Below, piece by piece: positions 6,712 to 13,917 of a stretch of DNA of 13,917 nucleotides (the first letter of the stretch is position 1; each line of letters starts with the position of its first letter). The DNA is taken from positions 1 to 13,917 of the forward strand of contig DAHVFL010000059.1 of NCBI GenBank assembly GCA_027316975.1, written 5' to 3'. The position numbers were made by a program, and so were the translations under genes. The notes under the pieces were generated by a model. The model was not told the DNA's origin and did no database searches. It saw only the letters and a program-made list of their open reading frames with translations. Source of the stretch: Chloroflexota bacterium. GTDB taxonomy: Bacteria > Chloroflexota > Ktedonobacteria > Ktedonobacterales > Ktedonobacteraceae.

Positions 6712-6982
6712 CATTTCATTACCTGCCCCTACGGATTATCCAGCCGTATAGTTGAAACGGACTATACAGAAAATAAGTCATGCTATGGGTAGAGTCTCCT
6801 ATAGTAGATTGATGTACCTCTATCTATGCAACTTCAACGCCTGCGCCATGCCATTTAGTGTATTATTTTTCATGAGAAATATGAAGCGCTGTACATACAA
6901 GGCTATGCAAACCCGCCACGACATGTTATCATTCACCTCAAGCAACACCCATCACCCGCAGTATAAAGAAAGCGAGAGGAGC

Positions 6983-7375
6983 ATGGCGCATTATTTTACA
7001 CGCGATGAGGCGGAAGCGTTACTGCCTCAAATCACCGTTGTGTTGCTCAAAATACAAGAGCATCGCCAGGCCATGCAGCGCTCCGAAGAGGAACTTAGCG
7101 CGCTGCGCGCGCAATCCATAAACAACGGCCACCACCTTCACGAGCGCGTCGAACGCCTGCAAAAAACACTGGTCGAGCATATCGAAGCCCTGCAAACGCT
7201 GGCGCGTGAGCTGAGACAGTTTGGCTGCGAACTCAAAGACCCCGACACAGGACTCATCGACTTTCTCAGCATACGCGGCGGGCGCGAAATCTACCTGTGC
7301 TGGCGATTGGGCGAAGAACGCATCAACTTCTGGCACTATCTCGACGCCGGCTTCATGGGCCGGCAACCCCTCTAG
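6983..7375 (+). CDS. DUF2203 family protein
   Basis: A 130-residue soluble protein of the DUF2203 family, whose biochemical role is not known. It starts MAHYFTRDEAEALLPQI, has a long central helical, Gln/Glu/Arg-rich stretch (about 15-80) likely to form a coiled coil, then the family's conserved C-terminal part: FGCELKDPDTGLIDF, GGREIYLCWRLGE, INFWHYLDAGF and the ending GRQPL. Full length for the family. The ATG at 6983 follows GAGAGGAG (6974-6981) at short spacing and matches the usual family start, so the 77 codons open upstream are not included. The prmC start lies 3 bp after its stop, implying one transcript and translational coupling. Family assignment is secure; function is not. Confidence 0.9.
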   Translation: MAHYFTRDEAEALLPQITVVLLKIQEHRQAMQRSEEELSALRAQSINNGHHLHERVERLQKTLVEHIEALQTLARELRQFGCELKDPDTGLIDFLSIRGGREIYLCWRLGEERINFWHYLDAGFMGRQPL

Positions 7376-7378
7376 CCT

Positions 7379-8233
7379 GTGACCACCATCCAGCAAGCCC
7401 TGACCCAGGGCATTTCACGCGATATCGACTCCCTCGATGCGCAACTATTGCTCGCCCATGTGCTGCAAGTCGAACGCAGCACCCTCTACGCCTACCCCGA
7501 ACGCGAACTCACCCCCGCGCAGGAACAACAATACCTGGCCCTGATCGAGCGCCGCGCGCAAGACGAACCCGTTGCCTACCTCGTCGGTCACAAAGAATTT
7601 TACGGACTCGATCTCATCGTTGACAACCGCGTGCTCATTCCACGCCCCGAAACCGAACTCCTCATCGATACCGCATTACACGTGTGCCGCCAGAAAATCG
7701 CGGCTGGTTCCATCCCCATAGTGGCCGATATCGGCACCGGCAGCGGCGCTATCCCCATCGCGCTGGCAGTCAACGAACCGCGTCTGCCCTACCTCTACGC
7801 AACCGACATCTCCAGCGACGCCCTTGCCGTAGCCTCCCTCAATTGCCAGCGCAACCACGTACACCAGCGCGTGCGCCTCCTGCAAGGCGACCTCATCGCC
7901 CCCCTGCCCGAACCCGTTGACCTGCTTACCGCCAACCTGCCCTACGTCGGCGCCAGCGAAACAGCCCAACTCACCCCCGACGTACAGAACTACGAGCCAC
8001 ACCTCGCCCTCTTCAGCGGCCCCGACGGCCTCGACCTCCTGGAACGCTTTTTGACGGACGTTGCCAGATCGAACGTGCTGAAAGCGGAGGGTGTCGTGCT
8101 GCTAGAGATTGGGTATCAGCAGCGAGAACGCCTGGCTCAGATGATTTATGCGTTGTGGCCGCAGGCGAAACTCAGCATTTACAAGGATTATGCCGGGTGG
8201 GACAGGGTGTTGCAGGTAACTTTGAGTAGTTAG
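7379..8233 (+). CDS. prmC: Peptide chain release factor glutamine N5-methyltransferase
   Basis: PrmC (HemK) transfers methyl from S-adenosylmethionine to the Gln of the GGQ motif of release factors, raising termination efficiency in the cytoplasm. The 284-residue product has the N-terminal helical substrate-binding domain (about 1-85, with LDAQLLLAHVL and EPVAYLVG), the conserved IPRPETELLID segment, and a Rossmann methyltransferase fold with VADIGTGSG at 115-123. The catalytic motif, usually NPPY, reads NLPY at 186-189. Length is normal. The start is GTG 7379, three bases after the DUF2203 stop with no clear ribosome site, as expected for coupled translation. The usual partner prfA is not in the window. 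Distinct from general DNA methylases by the N-terminal domain and RPETE. Confidence 0.93.
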   Translation: MTTIQQALTQGISRDIDSLDAQLLLAHVLQVERSTLYAYPERELTPAQEQQYLALIERRAQDEPVAYLVGHKEFYGLDLIVDNRVLIPRPETELLIDTALHVCRQKIAAGSIPIVADIGTGSGAIPIALAVNEPRLPYLYATDISSDALAVASLNCQRNHVHQRVRLLQGDLIAPLPEPVDLLTANLPYVGASETAQLTPDVQNYEPHLALFSGPDGLDLLERFLTDVARSNVLKAEGVVLLEIGYQQRERLAQMIYALWPQAKLSIYKDYAGWDRVLQVTLSS

Positions 8234-8566
8234 AAATGACAAAAGAAGCAAACCACAAAGTACCACACGCTCAATGAGCCTCCCGGCACGTGTATACTGT
8301 ACTGTAGACGCCCTGTGTTACAGCCGAATTTGTAAATCGTTTATAGAGTACAGCCGCACCTACGAACTGGCAAACGGGGGAGTGTAAAGATGCCAGGCCA
8401 TTAAAAATGCATACCTCAAAGCGATTTGTGCATACGTTTTCTTAACAAAGTACCTGCGCGCGCAAATAGTGTGATTCGCCGGCGCGTCTCAATAGTAACG
8501 TGTATATCATGTACGTCAAAGGTAGCAGAGCAGAGAAGCCTGTTCTCCATAGCAAGGAGAGATTAC
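8234..8566. other. Gene-free spacer before the transferase gene
   Basis: This 333-bp stretch holds no recognised gene. A TATACT (8293-8298) and a TATATC near 8502 are -10-like but lack a matching -35. No terminator for prmC and no strong hairpin is seen. An in-frame extension of the transferase from 8426 is rejected in favour of ATG 8567. Confidence 0.55.
8554..8561 (+). promoter_or_regulatory. Ribosome binding site of the transferase gene
   Basis: AAGGAGAG lies 5 nt before ATG 8567 and fixes the start, removing a 47-residue extension that lacks membrane character. Confidence 0.8.
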
Positions 8567-9895
8567 ATGCCAGGAGCAAGCCTCACCCACATCCGATTAT
8601 TATTGCTCATCCCTACCAGCCTGTTTCCCAATAACATCGAAACATTGCTGGCAGGCGGCGCAACTGCCTTCGCGCTTGCCCTCGCGCTCACCTTTTTAGT
8701 CAAAGCCTTCTGCTATAAAGTTGGCTGGTTGGATCGACCGGCGACGCGCCGCGTGCATATAAAGGCCGTGCCACGCCTTGGCGGCGTCGCCATGTTCCTG
8801 GCGTTCGTGATCGTCGCCATCCTTTTCTACGCTCCCGGCCCCAATTCCAACCCGACCGAAATCTCCATCTTCTGGCTATTGATTGTGGCCTCCACCTTTA
8901 TTGTCATCGTTCACATCTTTGATGACGTTACCGGTCTCAAGCCGCGCACCAAACTGATCGCCCAGACAATAGCAGCCATCATCGTCATGGGACCCTGGAT
9001 ACCCACGTTTCGCGGCGTATTGCTGTATACCTTCAGCAACCCGTTCTATCACCTGCCCCTGCCCCTGCCCTTCTTCCACGAGCCAGGCATCTATCTCTTT
9101 ATGCAGAACGCGGATTTCAGTCTGCTCGCCATTCCCGCGGCTCTACTGACCTGGTTCTGGACCGTGGGCATGATGAACACCATCAACCTGATCGATGGCC
9201 TGGACGGACTGGCAACCGGCGTCGTGGGCATCACCTCCCTCTTCATCACCATCACCAGCTTCCTTCAAGGCCAGCAGAGTATCGCCATCCTGGCCGCCAT
9301 CTTTACCGGCTCCGTCTTCGGCTTCCTTCCCCTGAACTGGAATCCCGCGAAGATCTTTATGGGCGATAGCGGTGCCATGTTTCTTGGGTTGGGCCTCGCC
9401 GTGCTGTCAATCATGGGCGGCGCGAAGCTGGCCCTCGCCCTGATGGTACTCGGCCTACCCATACTTGACCTGGCAGTCGTGGCGGTCAATCGCAAGCGCC
9501 GGGGTCAATCAGCCGTCCATTTCGATATGACGCACCTGCACTACCGCCTCTTATCAACGGGCCTGAGCGTCAAAAAAATCTGCCTGCTCTTCTACGGCCT
9601 GACCATCATGTTCGGCGTGCTGGCCCTACGCCTGGCGCGCATCTACAAGTTCATCGGCCTCGGACTGGTAGGCCTGACCATGATTTGCCTGGCGCTCTGG
9701 ATCGATTACCGCCTGCGCCAGCGCCGTGTCCCCCTAAAACCAGATGGCCCCAACAATCCTGCGCCCGGTGGAGACGAGCATCCGGCCACCGAGAAGATCA
9801 GCAGCGAAAGCAGGCCAAATCTGAACATGGAGAGCAAAGAATACCAGGCTCCCACCTCTTCCCCATTGCCACGAACGCAATCACAATATATGTAG
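8567..9895 (+). CDS. Polyprenyl-phosphate sugar-1-phosphate transferase (WecA/TagO/MraY superfamily)
   Basis: A 442-residue polytopic inner-membrane enzyme of glycosyltransferase family 4, expected to move a (probably N-acetyl-)hexosamine-1-phosphate from a UDP-sugar to undecaprenyl phosphate, starting a lipid-linked glycan. Roughly ten hydrophobic helices span 25-390. Catalytic motifs are in order: RVHIKAVPRLGG near the N-terminus, DD at 119-120 (FDDVTGL), NTINLIDGLDG at 204-214, and GDSG with Asp 267. The carbohydrate-recognition motif is HLHY at 323-326, where WecA and TagO have HxHH. A hydrophilic Pro/Ser/Gln tail of about 50 residues follows the last helix. This motif set favours WecA/TagO over MraY, which has a HHHxE signature, but substrate cannot be read from sequence. 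It stands alone, facing uvrA. Confidence 0.9.
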   Translation: MPGASLTHIRLLLLIPTSLFPNNIETLLAGGATAFALALALTFLVKAFCYKVGWLDRPATRRVHIKAVPRLGGVAMFLAFVIVAILFYAPGPNSNPTEISIFWLLIVASTFIVIVHIFDDVTGLKPRTKLIAQTIAAIIVMGPWIPTFRGVLLYTFSNPFYHLPLPLPFFHEPGIYLFMQNADFSLLAIPAALLTWFWTVGMMNTINLIDGLDGLATGVVGITSLFITITSFLQGQQSIAILAAIFTGSVFGFLPLNWNPAKIFMGDSGAMFLGLGLAVLSIMGGAKLALALMVLGLPILDLAVVAVNRKRRGQSAVHFDMTHLHYRLLSTGLSVKKICLLFYGLTIMFGVLALRLARIYKFIGLGLVGLTMICLALWIDYRLRQRRVPLKPDGPNNPAPGGDEHPATEKISSESRPNLNMESKEYQAPTSSPLPRTQSQYM

Positions 9896-9904
9896 GGAAA
9901 TACG

Positions 9905-10082
9905 GGTGAACTGTAGGGACGCGATTTATCGCGTCCGCACATCGCTGGCGAACGCTCAGCATTATGGAGCGAGTTCGGTGAACTGTAGGGACGCGATTTA
10001 TCGCGTCCGCACATCGCTGGCGAACGCTCAGCATTATGGAGCGAGTTCGGTGAACTGTAGGGACGCGATTTATCGCGTCCGC
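9905..10082. repeat. 72-bp tandem repeat, about 2.5 copies
   Basis: Units start at 9905, 9977 and 10049 with exact 72-bp periodicity; the third stops after 34 bp. Each carries the short palindrome GGACGCGATTTATCGCGTCC and a second weaker stem (CGAACGCTC with GAGCG-AG-TTCG, a two-base bulge). The first two units appear identical by eye, so duplication is recent. Confidence 0.93.
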
Positions 10083-10135
10083 TCCCTGGCCCACTCACTT
10101 GAAGGCGAGCGGACGCGATAAATCGCGTCCCTACA
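10056..10135. repeat. Perfect 29-bp inverted repeat (GTAGGGACGCGAT type)
   Basis: Arms 10056-10084 and 10107-10135 are perfectly complementary around 22 nt. Each arm itself contains the self-complementary GGACGCGATTTATCGCGTCC, so it can form one long stem or two short hairpins. The left arm is also the third copy of the 72-bp tandem unit. Confidence 0.92.
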
Positions 10136-10149
10136 ACCCGTGAAGCTTT

Positions 10150-10247
10150 ATAGAGCCACTTCGGCTGTCATTCTGAGCGAAGCGAAGAATCTCAAGTCGG
10201 CGGGAGATTCTTCGCTTCGCTCAGAATGACAGCCAGGATGGCTCTAT
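10150..10247. repeat. TGTCATTCTGAGCG-type palindrome downstream of uvrA
   Basis: Perfect 31-bp arms at 10163-10193 and 10204-10234 enclose 10 nt, flanked by a further 9-bp outer stem (10150-10158 with 10239-10247). It is a relative of the element at 6477-6547, with changes in each arm that keep pairing. It lies 26 bp past the uvrA stop and may end that transcript, though no T tract follows. Confidence 0.92.
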
Positions 10248-10273
10248 GGAGTTTAACAGAGTATTACAGTTTC

Positions 10274-13200
10274 TTACCCAGTCGCTATCTCGTCTGATTG
10301 ACGAGCATTTGCCAGCGCCGCATCTTCGACATACATGCGTTTCAAGAACCAGCCGGTGAAGGACTGCTCATTCTCCGCCACATCTTCCGGCGTCCCCGCC
10401 ACTATCACATAGCCTCCGGCATCTCCGCCCTCTGGTCCCAGGTCAATCAGCCAGTCGGCGCTCTTGATTACTTCCAGGTTATGCTCAATCACCACAATCG
10501 AGTTACCCGCGTCCACCAGTCGCTGCAACACCTCTAACAGGCGGTCTACGTCCGCGAAGTGCAGGCCGGTGGTCGGCTCATCCAGGATATACATCGTGCG
10601 CCCCGTAGCTCGTTTCGACAGTTCCGTCGCCAGCTTGACGCGCTGCGCCTCGCCGCCCGACAGGGTCGTAGCCGGTTGCCCCAACCGCATATAGCCCAGG
10701 CCCACATCGTTGAGGGTCTTCATCTTGTTGTAGATTGAAGGGACATTGGCGAAAAACTCCGTCGCCTCCTCCACCGTCATATCCAGCACATCGGCAATGC
10801 TCTTGCCCTTGTAGTGAATCTCCAACGCCTCGCGGTTGTAGCGTTTCCCCTTGCATACCTCGCACGGCACATACACATCGGGCAGGAAGTTCATCTCGAT
10901 CTTAACGATGCCCTCGCCCTTGCACGCCTCGCAGCGCCCGCCCTTGACGTTAAATGAGAAACGGCCCGGCTGGTAGCCACGAATACGCGACTCCGGCACG
11001 TGGGCGAAGAGGTCGCGAATGCCCGTAAAAGCCGTCGTATAGGTAGCGGGATTCGAGCGCGGCGTGCGCCCGATAGGCGACTGATCGATATCTATCACCT
11101 TATCCAGGTGTTCGATGCCCTCAATCGTATCGTGCGCCCCCGGCCTATCGTGCGACCGGTAGATGACATGCGCCAGCCTGCGATAGAGAATATCCGTAAT
11201 CAGCGTGCTCTTGCCCGACCCGGAAACGCCCGTCACCACCACAAACTTGCCCAGTGGAATCTCCACGTCGATGTTTTTCAGGTTATTCTCGCGCGCTCCC
11301 TTCACCACCAGCGATTTCCCATTCCCCTCGCGCCGCTTCTCAGGCAGGGGGATAACCTTGCGCCGCGAGAGATAATCCCCGGTGATAGATTCGGGACTGG
11401 CGATAATGTCCTTATAGGTGCCTTCCCCGACCACTCTGCCACCGTGCTCGCCCGCGCCCGGACCAATATCGATGATATAGTCGGCAGCGCGCATGGTGTC
11501 TTCGTCATGCTCGACCACCAGCAGCGTATTGCCCAGGTCGCGCAGGCGCACCAGCGTCTGGATGAGCCGCGCATTGTCGCGCTGGTGCAGTCCGATGCTC
11601 GGCTCATCCAGAATGTACAGCACGCCCATCAGGCCAGAGCCAATCTGCGTTGCCAGCCGGATACGCTGCGCCTCGCCTCCCGAAAGACTCATCGCCGCCC
11701 TGTCCAGCGTCAGGTAATCCAGGCCCACGTCTACCAGAAATTGCAGGCGCGCCCGTATCTCTTTCAACACCTGCCGCGCAATCAGTCGCTCGCGCCCGCT
11801 CAACGTCACATCAACCATCGGGCCGCGCGGATCAATCGGCGTGAGCGGATCTCCCGGTAAAGAAACCTCCTCCACCGCGCCACTCTTCTTCTTTTTGCTC
11901 TTGCCGTTGCCATTCAGCACGTTCGCGGCAGGCACAGGGGCAGACGGCGCAACCTCCTGGCCCTCCAACTCTTGAAAGAAACGCTGCGCGTTCAAAATCG
12001 AGAGCCGCGAGACCTGCACCACGTTATGGCCGCCCACCGTCACCGCCAATGCTTCCGGCTTCAAGCGCGCGCCATGACAGTCGGGGCAGATACGCGCCGA
12101 CATATACTGCTCGATCTCTTCGCGCACGCCCTCGCTCTCCGTTTGCTTATAACGGCGATCCAGGTTCGGAATCACACCCTCGAATGTTATGGTATAGGTG
12201 CGCGTCCCGCCGTGCTGTGGCCTGTAACGTATCGACAATGGATCATCCGTACCATACAGCACTTTCTTCTTCTGATCTTCCGTCAGATCACGCCAGGGCG
12301 TTTCCAGGCTGAACGCATACTTCTTCGCCAGCGCTTCCAGAATAGAGGCGTGCCACTGGCTCCCGTTCACCACCTTGCTCCAGGGCGCAATCGCCCCTTC
12401 GAGCAGGCTCAGTTCGGGATGGGTCACAATCAGTTCCGCGTCTATCTCCTGCTGCGTTCCCAGGCCGGTGCAGGTGGGACACGCGCCATGCGGGCTGTTG
12501 AAGCTAAAAGTGCGCGGCGCGATCTCAGGCAGGCTGAAGCCATCGTAGACACATGACAGCTTTTCTGAATACAAGATTTCTTCACCGTCAATAATGGAAA
12601 CCAGCACCACACCGTTGCCCAGTTTCAACGTCGTCTCTAACGAATCCGTCACGCGCTGCCGGAACGATGTATCAGACTCCAGCGTCGTGCCACCGGACAC
12701 ATCGGAACGAGTATCAGCGCCATCCACACTTGCGTTCACATCATAAAGCGCGGGACGCTCGGCCACTTTCTTGAGCTGGCGCGCCGCGTCAGGCGCGGCT
12801 GCCCTGCGCTCTCCACGGATTACCAGGCGGTCAACTACTACTTCAATGGTATGCTTTTTCTGTTTATCCAGGTCGATTTCATGGCTTAGATCATAAATGG
12901 TGCCATCAACCCGCACGCGCACGTAACCCGCGCGCCGCATCTCCTCGAAGATTTGCTTGTATTCCCCCTTGCGCCCCTGCACCAGCGGCGCGAGCAGCAG
13001 AATACGCGACCCCTCCGGCAAATCCAGCACCGCATCGACGATTTGCTGTACCGTCTGCTGGCTCAATTCACGCCCGCAGATGGGACAATGCGGATGACCG
13101 ACACGCGCATACATCAAGCGCATATAGTCGTAAATTTCGGTCACGGTGCCAACCGTCGAGCGGGGGTTATGCGACGCACCCTTCTGGTCGATAGAGATAG

Positions 13201-13450
13201 CAGGAGAGAGTCCATCGATATGATCGACATCCGGCTTCTCCATCTTATCCAGAAACTGGCGAGCGTAGGCAGACAACGATTCCACATAGCGACGTTGCCC
13301 CTCTGCAAAGATGGTATCAAATGCCAGGCTGCTCTTGCCCGACCCGGAAAGTCCCGTAATCACTACCAGCTTATCGCGCGGTATCGTGACATCTATATTT
13401 TTGAGGTTATGTTCGCGAGCGCCGCGTATTACAATCGTATCCTGGGGCAT
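10274..13450 (-). CDS. uvrA: Excinuclease ABC subunit A
   Basis: UvrA is the damage-sensing ATPase of nucleotide excision repair; its dimer loads UvrB at lesions. The 1058-residue product carries both ABC modules: Walker A at 33-41 (Lys 39) and around Lys 747, two LSGGEAQR signatures (from 588 and in the C-terminal half), and Walker B motifs ILDEPSIGLH and ILDEPTTGLH. Zinc pairs Cys 122/125, Cys 455/458 and the C-terminal finger Cys 840, 843, 863, 866 are intact. The first finger is odd: Cys 300-x2-Asp 303 with Cys 324/327. The protein is about 100 residues longer than the E. coli form because of insertions at about 215-262 and 497-557. ATG 13450 gives the standard MPQDTIVIRGAREHNLKN start; a TTG 20 codons earlier is rejected. 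Ribosome site is weak (GGTGG, nine nt away). Confidence 0.97.
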   Translation of the reverse strand: MPQDTIVIRGAREHNLKNIDVTIPRDKLVVITGLSGSGKSSLAFDTIFAEGQRRYVESLSAYARQFLDKMEKPDVDHIDGLSPAISIDQKGASHNPRSTVGTVTEIYDYMRLMYARVGHPHCPICGRELSQQTVQQIVDAVLDLPEGSRILLLAPLVQGRKGEYKQIFEEMRRAGYVRVRVDGTIYDLSHEIDLDKQKKHTIEVVVDRLVIRGERRAAAPDAARQLKKVAERPALYDVNASVDGADTRSDVSGGTTLESDTSFRQRVTDSLETTLKLGNGVVLVSIIDGEEILYSEKLSCVYDGFSLPEIAPRTFSFNSPHGACPTCTGLGTQQEIDAELIVTHPELSLLEGAIAPWSKVVNGSQWHASILEALAKKYAFSLETPWRDLTEDQKKKVLYGTDDPLSIRYRPQHGGTRTYTITFEGVIPNLDRRYKQTESEGVREEIEQYMSARICPDCHGARLKPEALAVTVGGHNVVQVSRLSILNAQRFFQELEGQEVAPSAPVPAANVLNGNGKSKKKKSGAVEEVSLPGDPLTPIDPRGPMVDVTLSGRERLIARQVLKEIRARLQFLVDVGLDYLTLDRAAMSLSGGEAQRIRLATQIGSGLMGVLYILDEPSIGLHQRDNARLIQTLVRLRDLGNTLLVVEHDEDTMRAADYIIDIGPGAGEHGGRVVGEGTYKDIIASPESITGDYLSRRKVIPLPEKRREGNGKSLVVKGARENNLKNIDVEIPLGKFVVVTGVSGSGKSTLITDILYRRLAHVIYRSHDRPGAHDTIEGIEHLDKVIDIDQSPIGRTPRSNPATYTTAFTGIRDLFAHVPESRIRGYQPGRFSFNVKGGRCEACKGEGIVKIEMNFLPDVYVPCEVCKGKRYNREALEIHYKGKSIADVLDMTVEEATEFFANVPSIYNKMKTLNDVGLGYMRLGQPATTLSGGEAQRVKLATELSKRATGRTMYILDEPTTGLHFADVDRLLEVLQRLVDAGNSIVVIEHNLEVIKSADWLIDLGPEGGDAGGYVIVAGTPEDVAENEQSFTGWFLKRMYVEDAALANARQSDEIATG

Positions 13451-13527
13451 ACAACTAGACCACCCATCATAAAAAACAGTAGCAGACACAATAAATTGCA
13501 TCCCTACCAAATTTGATACAAACGTTC

Positions 13528-13556
13528 AATATGCAAAAGTATATCACACATGACAA
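13528..13556 (-). promoter_or_regulatory. Candidate uvrA promoter
   Basis: On the minus strand, -35 TTGTCA (13551-13556), 17-nt spacer, -10 CATATT (13528-13533), about 78 bp before the uvrA ATG. The -10 box is only a fair match. No convincing SOS operator was recognised near it. Confidence 0.4.
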
Positions 13557-13690
13557 GTCAAGACATTGAAAATCACCGCGTTGAGTAATCACCATCGCAT
13601 AAATAAGACGCGCTGACACATTTCTATCTATTACAACACACAAATATATAGCCTTTATTTCCTAATGCAGCAGCACGTCAATACAACCTT

Positions 13691-13712
13691 CGCCAGGCAA
13701 CTGGCGTATAAT
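13691..13712 (+). promoter_or_regulatory. Possible plus-strand -10 box beside a small dyad
   Basis: TATAAT at 13707-13712 directly follows the dyad CGCCAG-GCAA-CTGGCG (13691-13706), an arrangement like an operator over a promoter spacer. No good -35 and no plus-strand gene in the window follow, so support is weak. Confidence 0.2.
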
Positions 13713-13745
13713 GATATGAGTGAAGATGAATGTAAGGTGACAAAT

Positions 13746-13763
13746 CAGGGCGGGGGCAAGCCC
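13746..13763. repeat. GGGCGGGGGCA short palindromic repeat
   Basis: CAGGGCGGGGGCA is the reverse complement of the core at 6672-6684, and GGGGC-AA-GCCCC forms a small stem. It is another copy of the GC-rich family near 6662. Confidence 0.6.
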
Positions 13764-13807
13764 CAGAGGTGTGAACTAAAGCCCCGCTGTCATCCAACGC
13801 CTGGTCC

Positions 13808-13917
13808 TGTCATCCTGAGCGCGTTGTCATCCTGAGCGCGTTGTCATCCTGAGCGCGTTGTCATCCTGAGCGCGTTGTCATCCTGAGCGCGTTGTCATCC
13901 TGAGCGCGTTGTCATCC
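13808..13917. repeat. 17-bp tandem array, six full copies plus a partial, open at the window end
   Basis: TGTCATCCTGAGCGCGT starts at 13808, 13825, 13842, 13859, 13876, 13893 and 13910, with no mismatch seen; the last copy is cut by the window end. Its first 15 bases equal the start of the 27-bp arm at 6477, so it derives from half of that palindrome. A degenerate TGTCATCC lies 20 bp before it (13788). Confidence 0.95.

Larger units (their letters stand above)
6338..6982. other. Gene-free divergent spacer
   Basis: This 645-bp spacer separates the minus-strand kinase operon from the plus-strand DUF2203 gene. It holds the operon promoter (6380-6408), a 27-bp-arm palindrome (6477-6547), and a GC-rich repeat block (6662-6711). 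From about 6750 to 6982 the base composition is more AT-rich and it must carry the promoter for DUF2203, but no pair of boxes was convincing. An open frame through 6752-6982 has no family resemblance. Confidence 0.7.
9896..10273. other. Convergent spacer filled with repeats
   Basis: The 378 bp between the 3' ends of the transferase gene and uvrA contain no gene. They hold the 72-bp tandem repeat, its inverted partner and a second large palindrome. Frames reading through this block encode only repeated peptides and are artefacts. The palindromes are symmetric and could end transcripts from both sides. Confidence 0.8.
13451..13917. other. uvrA upstream region and window end, gene-free
   Basis: The 467 bp contain a candidate uvrA promoter (13528-13556), an AT-rich stretch (about 13560-13690), a small CGCCAG-GCAA-CTGGCG stem next to a TATAAT on the plus strand (13691-13712), a GGGCGGGGGCA repeat, and the 17-bp array. 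No coding frame of interest is seen. Confidence 0.6.

Noticed and set aside
6752..6982. In-frame upstream extension of the DUF2203 gene by 77 residues
   Set aside because: The conserved family start is MAHYFTRDEAEALLP at 6983 with a ribosome site before it; the extension resembles nothing and includes the promoter-bearing AT-rich spacer.
8426..8566. 47-residue N-terminal extension of the transferase
   Set aside because: A strong AAGGAGAG lies 5 nt before ATG 8567 and the extension is basic, Cys/Ser-rich and not membrane-like.
9706..10121. Repetitive peptides such as GRDKSRPYS or NCRDAIYRVR encoded on both strands
   Set aside because: They are translations of the palindromic tandem repeat in a convergent gap; peptides like these are well-known annotation artefacts.
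9905..10135. CRISPR array
   Set aside because: The spacing sequence is the same in each unit, repeats are few, and no cas gene is near; it is a plain tandem duplication.
11000..11860. 286-residue plus-strand frame inside uvrA
   Set aside because: Antisense to the conserved ABC modules of uvrA and rich in Arg, His and Gln, as expected from the complement of a GC-rich gene.
13450..13570. SOS (LexA) operator upstream of uvrA
   Set aside because: The only similar string is GAAC followed closely by GTTTG-like bases without the expected spacing, so no box is claimed.
13808..13917. CRISPR or iteron origin
   Set aside because: Units are contiguous with no spacers, and no replication gene is present; the unit matches a dispersed palindrome arm.

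Overview
The window looks like chromosomal DNA of a GC-moderate bacterium with large signalling families, most likely a Chloroflexota of the Ktedonobacteria type. Grounds are the gene types together: a multi-GAF HisKA_2 kinase, Hanks-type Ser/Thr kinases fused to FHA or zinc-ribbon domains, DUF2203, and many palindromic intergenic repeats of the TGTCATCCTGAGC and GTAGGGACGCGAT types. This placement is inference; no rRNA or other phylogenetic marker was tested. No transposase, integrase, phage gene, tRNA, rRNA or CRISPR array was recognised.

Layout. (1) 1-2391, + strand: a sensor histidine kinase (GAF-GAF-HisKA_2-HATPase, 5' end probably outside the window) followed by a stand-alone receiver protein. 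A long inverted repeat sits between them. (2) 2401-6337, - strand: a three-gene run, read right to left, of a soluble Ser/Thr kinase with C-terminal FHA, a membrane-anchored FHA protein with a roughly 325-residue Gln/Pro/Gly/Trp linker, and a second Ser/Thr kinase with two C-terminal zinc ribbons. A good sigma70-type promoter precedes the first gene. The run converges on the receiver gene with only 9 bp between stop codons. (3) 6338-6982: a gene-poor divergent spacer with palindromic repeats. (4) 6983-8233, + strand: a DUF2203 protein and prmC, 3 bp apart. (5) 8567-9895, + strand: a polytopic polyprenyl-phosphate sugar-1-phosphate transferase (WecA/TagO/MraY superfamily). (6) 9896-10273: a convergent spacer made almost entirely of tandem and inverted repeats. 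(7) 10274-13450, - strand: uvrA with two lineage-type insertions. (8) 13451-13917: uvrA upstream region, then a 17-bp tandem array running off the end.

How the genes work together. Genes in regions 1 and 2 form a signalling island: phosphorelay components beside a candidate phospho-Thr circuit in which two kinases would modify targets and FHA domains would read them. The membrane FHA protein is the likely scaffold. This circuit is the most unusual system in the window. Regions 4-7 are housekeeping: release-factor methylation, lipid-linked glycan initiation and nucleotide excision repair. The spacers carry at least four related or distinct palindrome families, some of which probably act as transcript ends between convergent genes.
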